This document shows, one piece after another, positions 32,648 through 43,774 of a DNA stretch of 64,000 bases. This DNA is from Simmondsia chinensis. Taxonomy: Eukaryota; Streptophyta; Magnoliopsida; Caryophyllales; Simmondsiaceae. Under the pieces are notes generated by a model. That model worked only from the letters and a program-made list of their open reading frames with translations. It was not told the origin of the DNA and did no database searches. The translations under genes were made by a program, and so were the position numbers. The stretch covers positions 27,271,208 through 27,335,207 of the forward strand of contig JAGTTD010000008.1 of assembly GCA_018398585.1 (NCBI GenBank), read 5' to 3'. The stretch's first letter is position 1. Every line of letters begins with the position of its first letter.

Positions 32648-33175
32648 TGGTAGAAATTTGGACAAATCTGATATTCTATGATATCAATTTGTGAAGGAAG
32701 TAATATCTTCCAAATGCGAAACATAACACCCCAAGAACAGGATTCGATTCAAATACTATAGCATACAAGAGAAGTAAATAACAGGATAAAAGAGAATAAA
32801 CGAAGGAGACAATGATTCATGTGGAAAACCCTTCCTCAATTGAGAAGGTAAAAACCATGGGCGGAGATGAAGATTCTTTAATGAACAAAAATAATGGAAG
32901 AATTACAAAGGCACTTCCTCTGAATGAGATCTATGGAAGAATTACAGGGACACTTCCTCTCTCTCTCAATTGACGGCTGCTCTCTTTGCTTTTGGATTCC
33001 TAAAACGTAAGCATCACATTGTATTTATACTAGCGGAATAAAGGGTTCCATGTTTTGCAGCCCCAATTGATTGGGGCCCCTTCTGGACGCGTCATGCTTC
33101 TACGCACTTTCGCTATCGATCAGCTTGCTTGCGACCTTCTCCATAAATCAAAGGAATTTGAGACATATCCTAACA
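32648..33175 (-). mobile_element. LTR B' (5' LTR of copy B)
   Basis: 528-bp minus-strand LTR, start tgttaggatatgtctc at 33175, end at 32648 next to the PBS-bearing leader. Internally colinear with LTR A and LTR E, though it has lost one GATCGATCGG block. Confidence 0.8.
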
Positions 33176-33243
33176 AATTGGTATCAGAGCATATCAAATT
33201 GTAAGTAAATCTTGAACAAATTTCATATGCTATGATACCAATT
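33176..33243. repeat. 68-bp inverted repeat made of two opposed PBS motifs
   Basis: aattggtatcagagcatatc (33176) is mirrored by gatatg-like sequence ending gctatgataccaatt (33243), a near-perfect 25-bp inverted repeat around an 18-bp loop. It sits between the end of the unit C LTR and the start of LTR B'. Confidence 0.7.
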
Positions 33244-34116
33244 TGTTAGGAATCTGGACAAATATGATATTCGATGATACCAATTTATAAAGGAAGTAAT
33301 ATCTTCCTAATATAGAACTTAACACCCAAGAATAGGATTCAATTCAAATACTATAACACACATGAGAAGTAAATAATAGGATAAAAGAGAATAAACAAAG
33401 GAGACAATGATTTACGTGGAAAAACCTTCTTCAATCGAGAAGGCAAAAACCACGGGCAGAGATGGAGATTCTTTATTGAACGCAAATAATGGAAGAATTA
33501 AAAAGACACTTCATCTGAATGAGATCCATTGAAGAATTACAGGGGCGCTTCCTCTCTCGCTCAATTGACTGCTGCTCTCTTCACTTTTGGATACCTAAAA
33601 TGTAAACATCACGTTATATTTACAATAGCAGAACAAGGATTCTGTGTTTTTGAGTCCCGATCGATTGACATGATTCCTAAGTGATGTACCTTCTGACATA
33701 CGTAATGAGAACAACTGACGCTTAACTGCGAGTTTGTTGGAGACTGAATTGAAACATAACATATCTTGCAATTTCTCCCACAACTCCTTAGCGGCCTTCA
33801 CTTCCAAAACTTCTATCAAAACATCATCAGTAAGACACATCTGAATAGCGGTGAGAGCTGTTTTTTTTAAATCCTCCCATTATCCTTCTGATAAACTCTC
33901 TAGTTTCTTCTCTTTTCCTTCTAAGGCTTTCTTCAAGCCGTTCTGAGTCAAGAGGCCCTTAACGCGAACCTGCCATAAACTGAAAATCCCTTGACCCCCA
34001 AACTTCTCAAATTTAGATTTAACTGCAGACGTCATAGTACCACATCGAATGAACAGGGCTCTGATATAAATTTGTAAGTAAATCTTGAACTAATTTGATA
34101 TGCAATGATGCCAATT
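33244..34116 (-). mobile_element. Unit C: partial LTR + gag start + leader (873 bp)
   Basis: Minus-strand order: leader with two PBS-like motifs (34116-34036), gag N-terminus from ATG 34035 (MTSAV...; LTQNGLKKALEGKEKK; MCLTDDVLIEVLEVKAAKEL; LAVKRQLFSLRMSEGTSLRN), then an abrupt join in frame at about 33668 into the middle of an LTR (33668-33244). Everything between gag residue ~115 and the LTR middle is gone. Unit D repeats this structure with the same breakpoint. Confidence 0.75.
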
Positions 34117-34990
34117 TGTTAGGAACCTGGACAAATCTAATATTCTATGATACGAATTTGTAAAGGAAGTAATATCTTCCTACTGCGGAACTTCACAACC
34201 CAAGAACAGGATTCAATACAAATACTACAACACACAAGAGAAGTAAATAACGGGATAAAAGAGAATAAATGAAGGAGACAATGATTTACGTGGAAAACTC
34301 TTGTTCAATCGAGAAGGGAAAAACCACGGGCAGAGATGGAGATTCTTTATTGAACGCAAATAACGGAAGAATTACAAAGACTCTTCCTCTGAACGAGATC
34401 TATGAAAGAATTAGAGGGACACTTCCTCTCTTTCTCAATTGACTGCTGCTCTCTTTTCTTTTGGATACCTAAAATGTAAACATGACGTTATATTTACACT
34501 AGCGGAACAAGGATTCCGTGTTTTCGAGTCCCGATCGATTGACATGATTCCTATGTGACGTACCTTCTGACATACGTAAGGTGCACAACTGACGTTTAAC
34601 TGCGAGTTTGTTGGAGACTGACTTGAAAAATAACATATCTTGTAATTTCTCCCACAACTCCTTAGTGGCCTTCACTTCCAAAACTTCTATCAAAACATCA
34701 TCTATAAGACACATCTGAATAGCTGTGAGAGCCTTTTTGTTTAACTCCTCCCATTGTCCCTCTGATAAACTCTCTGGTTTCTTTTCTTTTCCTTCTAAGG
34801 CTTTCATCAAGCCGTTCTGAGTCAAGAGGCCCTTAACGCAAACCTACCATAAATTGAAAATCCCTTGACCCCCAAACTTCTCAAATTCAGATTTAACTGC
34901 AGACGTCATAGTACCAAATCGAATGAAAAGGGCTCTGATATCAATTTGTAAGTAAATCTTGAACTAATTTGATATGCAATGATACCAATT
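34117..34990 (-). mobile_element. Unit D: second copy of the LTR-gag-leader unit
   Basis: Same layout as unit C: gag from ATG 34909 (MTQNGLMKALEGKEKKPE, SEGQWEELNKKALTAIQMCL, LAVKRQLCTLRMSEGTSHRN), joining the LTR middle at about 34541 through the same junction sequence gatcgattgacatgattcct. LTR part 34117-34541. It is a tandem duplicate of unit C with about 5-8% divergence by eye. Confidence 0.75.
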
Positions 34991-35517
34991 TGTTAGGAAT
35001 CTGGACAAATCTAATATTCTATGATACGAATTTGTAAAGGAAGTAATATCTTCATAATGCGGAACTTAACAACCCAAGAACAGGATTCAATACAAATACT
35101 ACAACACACAAGAGACATAAATAACGGGATAAAGAGAATAAACGAAGGAGACAATGATTTACGTGGAAAACTCTTGTTTAATCGAGAAGAAAAAAAACCA
35201 TGGGCGGAGATAGAGATTCTTTATTGAACGCAAATAATGGAAGAATTACAAAGACACTTCCTCTGAACGAGATCTATAGAAGAATTACAGGGACACTTCC
35301 TCTCTTTCTCAATTTACGACAGCTATCTTTGCTTTTGGATACCTAAAACATAAACATCACGTTATATTTATACTAGCGGAACAAGTGTTCCGTGTTTTAG
35401 AGATCTGATCGATCGGGCCCCTTTTTGGACACGTTATGCTTCTGCGTACTTTCCCGATCAATCGGTTTGCTTGCTGCCTTCTCCAGAAATCAAAGGAATT
35501 TGAGACATATCCTAACA
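34991..35517 (-). mobile_element. LTR E, complete, borders the satellite-bearing copy
   Basis: 527-bp LTR with tgttaggaatctgg at its left edge and cctaaca at 35511-35517. To its right lie the purine tract and pol tail of the copy that contains the satellite; to its left a PBS-bearing leader. One LTR thus serves two neighbouring copies. Confidence 0.8.
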
Positions 35518-36060
35518 AATCTCCACCTTGGCTTAAATTTCAAAAAAAAGAACTTCTCCGCCTTCTTTGCAAAACAATCCACACCGGGTTATCTCAACAA
35601 AACATGAAACCTAACCGAGTTCGAGCGATGCTGGAACTTTCAACTAGGTAGCACTTTAATGAACATATCTATGAGGTTATCAGCAAAGCCAATCTTCTTC
35701 TTCTCTTAATTAACCCTTGACACAGCTGTAAGAGCACAAGCAGTAACTTCTTCATATGCTTGTCTCTCTTGTCTTTCACTAGCAACTGAATACTAATCAA
35801 CCTGCAGAACGGTTTCAGCCTCTTTATTTCTTTCAGAAATCTGTATTGGAGGTGGCCGAATGCTATCTATAAAAGCTCTTTGACGCAGAACTGTGTTACT
35901 TAACTACAACTGAACTACCTCCGGCCTAATCACATGACCTGAATCGCAAATAGATGACATCTTCTGTGGTTGCAATAACGAAGACTTATCAAACATGATA
36001 TCTCTACTCGTAAGGAAATGCTTGAAGCGAACCCTTTTCTGCTTCCCATAAATGCCATGG
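35518..36060 (-). pseudogene. Pol tail and linker of the copy interrupted by the satellite
   Basis: Same minus-strand content as copies A and B: purine tract (aaggtggagattt), pol C-terminus, VTACALTAVSRVN-like, QYSVASERQERQAYEE, then the linker back to HGIYGKQKRVRF at 36060-36030. In copies A and B the next codons enter protease (SMSESDE); here the sequence switches at ccatgg|cctaatctcc into foldback-element DNA. This is the first copy of the satellite's copia segment and the founding junction of the array. Confidence 0.75.
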
Positions 36061-38295
36061 CCTAATCTCCATTTATATATACATATAGGGTGTCATTTTA
36101 TGAGAGGGTGAGAGCACGAGAGGAGTCAATCCTAGCCCTCCATTGTAATAGATTGCCAAGATTTGTTGAGTATAGAACAAAAAAGTTTCCTTCCTTTTAT
36201 GCCATGAAGGGGTATGGCCTGTAAATTATTATATTTTTTAGTGCACAATAAATCTTGGCCGTCAATTACAATGGCGGGTCAGGGTTAACTCCCCCCACCC
36301 ATGCTTGCACCCTCTCATAAGAATAACACTTTATAAACATATATAGAGGGCACAATTATTACGAGAGGGCTAGAGTGAGAGAGGATTAAATCATGACCGT
36401 CTGTCACAATGTACGGCAAGATTAAACGATCTTAATGTAACCCCTTTAAAAAAAATTAAAAAATACAAATAATATCCATGCCCTTCTATCTTTTCAGAAG
36501 CTTGTCTCACTTGTCTTTCACTAGCAATTTAATACTAATCAACCTGCTGAACGGTTTCAGCCTTTTTATTTCTTTCAGAAATCAGTATGGGAGGTAGTTG
36601 AATGCTATATGTGAAAGCTCTCTGAAGCTGAACGGTGTTACTTAACTACAACTGAGCTACCTCTGGCCTAATCACTTGAGCTGAATAGCAAACAGTAGAT
36701 GACATCTTCTGTGGTTGCAATAACGAAGATTTATCAACCGTGACATCTGTACTCGTAAAGAATTTCTTGAAGCGAACCCTTTTCTGCTTCCCATAAATGC
36801 CGTGGCCTAATCTCCATTTATATATATATATATATATATATAGGGTGTCATTTTATGCGAGGGTGGGAGCATGAGAGGAGTCAACCCTAGCCCTCCATTG
36901 TAATGAATGGCCAAGATTTGTTGAGTATTGAAAAAAAAAATTTCCTACCTTTTGCCCCATGAAGGGGCATGGGCCACAAATTATTATTTTTTTTAGTGCA
37001 CAATAAATCTTGGCCGTCCATTACAACGGAGGGCCAGGGTCGACTCCTCCCATGCTCTCACCCTCTCATAAGAATAATACTCTATAAATATATATAGAGG
37101 GCACAATTCTTATGAGAGGGTGAGAGGATTAAATCATAACCATCTGTCACAATGGACGGCCAAGATTAAGCGATCTTAATGTAACTCCCTCAAAAAATAA
37201 AAAAATACCCATAATATCCGTCCCCTTCTCTCTTTTCAGAAGCTTGTCTCTCTTGTCTTTCACTAGCAACTTAATACTAATCTACTTGCTGAACGATTTC
37301 AGCCTCTTTATTTCTTTCAAAAATCTGTATGGGAGGCGGATGAATGCTATCTGTGAAAGCTCTTTAACGCTGAACTGTGTTACTTAACTACAACTGAACA
37401 AGCTCCGGCCTAATAACTTGACCTGAATTGCAAACAATAAACGACATCTTCTGTGGTTGCAATAACGAAGACTTATCAAACATGACATCTCTACTCGTAG
37501 GGATTTGCTTGAAGCGAACCCTTTTCTGTTTCCCATAAATGCCATGGCCTAATCTCCATTCATAAATATATATAGGAAGTCGTTTTATGAGAGGGTGAGA
37601 GCATGAGAGGAGTCAATCCTAGCCCTCCATTGTAATGGATTGCCAAGATTTGTTGAGTATTGAAAAAAAAAATTTCCTTCCTTTTGCCCCATGAAGGGGT
37701 ATGGGCCGTAAATTATTATTTTTTTTAGTGCACAATAAATCTCGGCCGTCTATTACAACGGAGGGCCAGAGTTGACTCCTCCCATGCTCTCACCCTCTCA
37801 TAAGAATAACACCCTATAAATATATATAGAGGGCACAATTCTTATGGGAGGGTGAGAGTGTGAGCAGATTAAATCTTGACCGTCTGTCACAATGGACGGC
37901 CAAGATTTAACAATCTTAATGTAACCCCCTTAAAAAAATAAAAATTACCCATAATGTCCATCCCCTTCTCTCTCTTCATAAGCTTGTCTCTCTTGTCTTT
38001 CGCTAGCAACTGAATACTAATCAACCTACTAAACGGTTTCAGCCTCTTTATTCCTTTCAGAAGTCTGTATTAGAGGTGGCTGAATGCTATCTGTGAAAGC
38101 TCTCTGATGTTGAACTGTGTTACTTAACTACAACTGAACTACATTCGGCCTATTCACATGACCTGAATCGCAAACAATAGATGACATCTTTTGTGGTTGC
38201 AATATCGAAGACTTATCAAACATGACATCTCTACTCGTAAGGAATTGCTTGAAGCGAGCCCTTTTCTGCTTCCCATAAAAGCCATGGTCTAATCT

Positions 38296-38349
<54 letters not shown>

Positions 38350-38351
<2 letters not shown>

Positions 38352-38590
38352 GGTGTCGTTTTATGAGAGGGTGATAGCATGAGAGGAGTCAATCCTGACC
38401 CTCCATTGTAATGGATGGCCATGATTTGTTGACTATTGAAAAAAAAAATTTTCTTCCTTTTACCCCATAAAAGGGTATGGGCTGTTAATTATTATTTTTT
38501 TAGTGCACAACAAATCTTGGCCGTCCATTACAATGGAGGGCCAGGGCTGACTCCTCTTAAGCTCTCACCCTCTCATAAAAATAACACCCT
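38350..38590. mobile_element. Foldback (MITE-like) element, example from one satellite unit
   Basis: 241 bp. Left arm agggtgtcgttttatgagag, then ggtgatagcatgagaggagt and ccctccattgtaatggatgg; the right arm is its reverse complement for about 80 bp (actcctcttaagctctcacc, ctctcataaaaataacaccct). The loop is A/T-rich with ccccat..ggggtatggg. It is flanked by TA-rich DNA on both sides, compatible with a TA target but not proof of one. No coding capacity. The terminal sequence does not match Stowaway (CTCCCTCC) or any family I can name. Confidence 0.7.
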
Positions 38591-38602
38591 TAAAATATAC
38601 AT

Positions 38603-38700
38603 AGAGGGCACAATTTTTATTAGAGGGTGAGAGTGTGAGAGGATTAAATCTTGACCGTCTGTCACAATGGACGGCCAAAATTAAACGATCTTAATGCAAC
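38603..38700. mobile_element. Single arm of a second, related foldback element (example)
   Basis: agagggcacaatttttatta, gagggtgagagtgtgagagg, then cttgaccgtctgtcacaatg and acggccaaaattaaacgatc. It resembles the left arm of the 241-bp element (shared tatgagagggtgagag-type core and a local ccgtc...ggacgg hairpin) but differs at the tip. The opposite arm is missing in every unit, so it was already truncated when the array formed. Confidence 0.6.
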
Positions 38701-41700
38701 CCCTTTACAAAAATAAAAAAATACCCATAATATCCATCCCCTTCTCGCTCTTCATAAGCTTGTCTCTCTTGTCTTTCACTAGCAACTGAATACTAATCAA
38801 CCTGCTGAACGGTTTCAGCCTCTTTATTTCTTTCAGAAATCCGTATTGGAGGTGGCCGAATGCTATCTGTGAAAGCTCTCTGACGCTGAACTGTGTTACT
38901 TAACTACAAATTTACAACCTCCGGCCTAATCACTTGACCGGAATCGCAAACAATAGATGACATCTTCCGTGGTGGCAATAACGAAGACTTGTCAAACATG
39001 ACATCCCTACTCGTAAGGAATTGCTTGAAGTGAACCCTTTTCTACTTCCCATAAATGCCATGGTCTATTCTCCAATTATATATATATATGTATATAAAGG
39101 CTGTCATTTTATGAGAGGGTGATAACATGAGAGGAGTCAATCCTGACCCTCCATTGTAATGGATGGCCATGATTTGTTGACTATTGAAAAAAAAAATTCC
39201 TTCTTTTTGCCCCATGAAGGGGTATGGGCCGTTAATTTTTATTTTTTTAGTGCACAACAAATCTTGGCCGTCCATTACAATGGAGGGCCAGGGCTGACCC
39301 CTCTTAAGCTCTCACCCTCTCATAAAAATGATACCCTTAAAATTTACATAGAGGGCACAATATTTATTAGGGGGTGAGAGTGTGAGAGGATTAAATCTTG
39401 ACCGCCTGTTACAACGGACGACCAAGATTAAACGATCTTAATGTAACCCCTTTAAAAAAAATAAAAAAAATACCCATAATATCCGTCCTCTTCTCTCTCT
39501 TTATAAGCATATTTCTCTTATCTTTCACCAGTAACTGAGTACTAATAAACCTGCTGAACGGTTTCAGCCTCTTTATTTCTTTCAGAAATCTGTATTGGAG
39601 GTGGCTGAATGCTATCTGTGAAAGCTCTCTGACGCTGAACTGTGTTACTTAACTACAACTGAACTACCTCCGGCCTAATCACTTGACCTAATTTGCAAAC
39701 AATAGATTACATCTTCTGTGGTTGCAATAACGAAGACTTATCAAATATGACATCTCTACTCGTAAAGACTTTCCTGAAGCGAACTCTTTTCTGCTTCCCA
39801 TAAATGCCATGGCCAAATCTCCATATATATATAAGGTGTCGTTTTATGAGAGGGTGAGAGCATGAGAGGAGTCTATCCGAGCCCTCCATTTTAGTGGATG
39901 GCCAAGATTTGCTTAGCATTGAAAAAAAAAATTTTCCTTCCTTTTACCCAATAAAGGGGTATAGGCCGTAAATTATAATTTTTTTAGTGCACAATAAATC
40001 TTGGCAGTCCACTACAACGGAGGGCCTGGGTTGACTCCTTCCATGCTCTCACCCTCTCATAAGAATAATACCCTATAAATATATAGAGGGGGCACAATTC
40101 TTAAGAGACAGTGAGAGTGTGAGGCGATTAAATCTTGGCCGTCTGTCATAATAGATGGCCAAGATTAAACTATCTTAATGAAACCCCCTTACAAAAAAAA
40201 AAAAATACCCATAATATCCGTCCCCTTCTCTCTCTTCATAAGCTTGTCTCTCTTGTCTTTCACTAGCAACTGAATGCTAATCAACCTGCTGAGCGGTTTC
40301 AGCATCTTTATTTCTTTCAGAAATCTGTATTGGAGGTGGCTAAATGCTATCTGTGCAAGCTCTCTGACGCTGAACTGTGTTACTTAACTACAAATGAACT
40401 ACCTCCGGCCTAATCACTTGACCTGAATCGCAAACAATAGATGACATCTTCCGTGGTTGCAATAACGAAGGCTTATCAAACATTACGTCTATACTCGTAA
40501 GGAATTGCTTGAAGCGAACCCTTTTCTGCTTCCTATAAATGTCATGGCCTAATCTCCATATATATATATAAATAGGGTGTCGTTTTATGAGAGGGTGAGA
40601 GCATCAGAGGAGTCAATCCGAGCCCTCCATTTTAATGGTGGCCAATATTTGTTTAGTATTGAAAAAAAAAATTTCCTTCTTTTTGCCCCATGAAGGGGTA
40701 TGGACTGTGAATTATTTTTTTTTTAGTGCACAATAAATCTTGGCCGTTCATTACAACGGAGGGCCAGGGTTGACTCCTCCCATGCTTTCACCCTCTCAAA
40801 AAGAATAACATCCTATAAATATGTATAGAGGGCATAATTCTGATGAGAGGTTGAGAGTTTGAGGGGATTAAATTTTGACCATCTGTCGCAATGGACGGCC
40901 AAGATTAAACGACCTTAATGTAACCCCTTTAAAAAAATAAAAAATACCCAGAATATCCGTCCCCTTCTCTCTCATCATAAGCTTGTCACTCTTGTCTTTC
41001 ACTAGCAACTGAATACTAATCAACATACTGAGCGGTTTTAGCCTCTTTATTTCATTCAGAAATCTGTATTAGAGGTGGCTGAATACTATCTGTGAAAGCT
41101 CTCTGACGCTGAACTATATTACTTAACAACAACTGAAATACCTACGGCCTATTCACTTGACCTGAATTGCAAACAATAGATGACATCTTCTGTAGTTGCA
41201 ATAACGAAGACTTATCGAATATGACATCTCGACTCGTAAGGAGTTGCTTGAAGAGAACCCTTTTCTGCTTCCAATAAATGCCATGGCCTAATCTCCATTT
41301 ATATATACATATATATATATATATAATGTGTGTCGTTTTGTGAGAGGGTGATAGCACGAGAGGAGTCAATCCTGACCTTCTATTGTAATGGATGGCCAAG
41401 ATTTGTTGAGTATTGAAAAAAAAAAAAAAATTTTCCTTCTTTTTGCCCCATGAAGGGGTATGGGCCGTTAATTATTATTTTTCTAGTGCACAATAAATCA
41501 TGGCGGACCATTACAATAGAGGGCCAAGGCTGACTCCTCTCAAGCTCTCACCCTCTCATAAAAATAACACCCTTTAATTATATATAGAGGGCATAATTTT
41601 TATTAGAGGGTGAGAGTATGTGAGGATTAAATCTTGACCGTCCGTCACAATGGAAGGCCAAGATTGAACGATCTTATTGCAACCCCCTTAAAAAAATAAA

Positions 41701-42055
41701 AAATACCCATAATATCCGACCCCTTCTCTCTCTTCATAAGCTTGTCTCTCTTATCTTTCACTAGCAACTGAATACTAATCAACCTGCTGAACGGTTTCAG
41801 CCTCTTTATTTCTTTCAGAAATCTGTATTGGAGATGGCTGAATGCTATCTGTGAAAGCTCTCTGACGCTGAACTGTGTTGCTTAACTACAACAGAACTTT
41901 CTCTGGCCTAATCACTTGACCTGAATCGCAAACAATAGATGACATCTTCTGTGGTTGCAATAACGAAGACTTATCAAACATGACATCTCTGATCGCAAGG
42001 AATTGCTGGAAACGAACCCTTTTCTGCTTCCCATAAATGGCATGGCCTAATCTCC

Positions 42056-42092
<37 letters not shown>

Positions 42093-42813
42093 GTCGTTTT
42101 ATGAGAGGGTGAAAGCATGAGAGGAGTCAATCCGAGCCCCCCATTTTAATGGATGGCCAATATTTTTTTAGTATTCAAAAAAAAAAAAAATTCCTTCCTT
42201 TTGCCCGATAATGGGGTATAGGCTGTAAATTATTATTTTTTTAGTGTACAATAAATCTTGGCCTTCCATTACAATGGAGGGCCAGGGTTGACTCTTTCTA
42301 TGCTCTCACTCTCTCATAAGAATAACACCCTATAAATATATATAGAGGGCACAATTCTTATGAGAGGGTGAGAGTGTGAGGAGATTAAATCTTGACCGTC
42401 TGTCACAATGGACGGCCAAGATTAAACGATCTTAATGCAACCCTCTTAAAAAACTAAAAAATATCCATAATGTCCGTCCCCTTCTCTCTCTTCATGAGCT
42501 TGTCTCTCTTGTCTTTCACTAGCAATTGAATACTAATCAACCTACTAAACGGTTTCAGCCTCTTTATTTCTTTCAGATATCGGTATGGGAAGTGGCTGAA
42601 TGCTATCTATGAAAGCTCTCTGACGCTGAATTGTGTTACTTAACTACAACTGAATTACCTCCGGCCTATTCACTTGACCTGAATCCCAAACAATAGATGA
42701 CATCTTCTGTGGTTGCAACAACGAAGGCTTATCAAACATTACATCTCCACTCGTAAGAATTTGCTTGAAGCGAACCCTTTTCTACTTTCCATAAATGCCA
42801 TGGCCTAATCTCC

Positions 42814-42815
<2 letters not shown>

Positions 42816-42894
<79 letters not shown>
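42816..42894. repeat. (TA)n microsatellite inside a satellite unit, about 79 bp
   Basis: One of the longest of the TA tracts present at the copia/foldback junction of nearly every unit. Others of note: 38298-38347, 52061-52134, 55046-55097 and 57340-57401 (with interruptions). Length varies from about 8 to 79 bp between units that are otherwise close relatives. Confidence 0.85.
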
Positions 42895-42898
<4 letters not shown>

Positions 42899-43297
42899 GT
42901 CGCTTTATGAGAGGGTGAGAGCATCAGAGGAGCCAATCCGAGCCCTCCATTTTAATGGTGGCCAACATTTGTTTAGTGTTGAAAAAAAAATTTCCATCAT
43001 TTTGCCCCATGAAGGGGTATGGGCTGTAAATTTTTTTTTTTTAGTGCAAAATAAATCTTGGCGGCTCATTACGACGGAGGGCAAGGGTTGACTCCTCCCA
43101 GGCTTTCACCTTCTAAAAAGAATAACACCCTATAAATATATATAGAGGGCATAATTCTTATGAGAGGGTGAGAGTGTGAGGGGATTAAATCTTGACCATC
43201 TGTCACATTGGACGGCCAAGATTAAACGACCTTAATGTAACCCCCTTAAAAAAATAAAAAATACCCATAATATCCGTCCCCTTCTCTCTCATCATAA

Positions 43298-43774
43298 GCT
43301 TGTCACTCTTGTCTTTCACTAGCAACTGAATACTAATCAACCTGCTGAGCGGTTTTAGCCTTTTCATTTCTTTCAGAAATCTGTATTGGTGGTGGCTGAA
43401 TGCTATCTGTGAAAGCTCTCTGACGCTGAACTATGTTACTTAACTACAACTGAAATATCTACGGCCCATTCACTTGACCTGAATCGCAAACAATAGATGA
43501 CATCTTCTGTGGTTGCAATAACGAAGACTTATCAAACATGACATCTCCACTCATACGGAATTGCTTGAAGAGAACCCTTTTCTGCTTCCCATAAATGCCA
43601 TGGCCTAATCTCCATTTATATATACATACATACACATATATATATATATAAAGTGTGTTATTTTATGAGAGGGTGATAGGACAAGAGAAAGCTAAGATTG
43701 AACGATCTTAATGCAACCCCCTTAATAAAATAAAAAAACACCCATAATATCCGTCCCCTTCTCTCTCTTTGTAA
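43298..43774 (-). repeat. Short satellite unit (about 477 bp) lacking the foldback element
   Basis: Normal copia segment and a tacatacata-type TA tract, then the left arm stops at gatagg-acaagag and continues at ctaagattgaacgatctt of the second arm. About 270 bp (most of the foldback element and half the second arm) are deleted. The unit at 47483-47989 has the same breakpoint. Confidence 0.8.
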
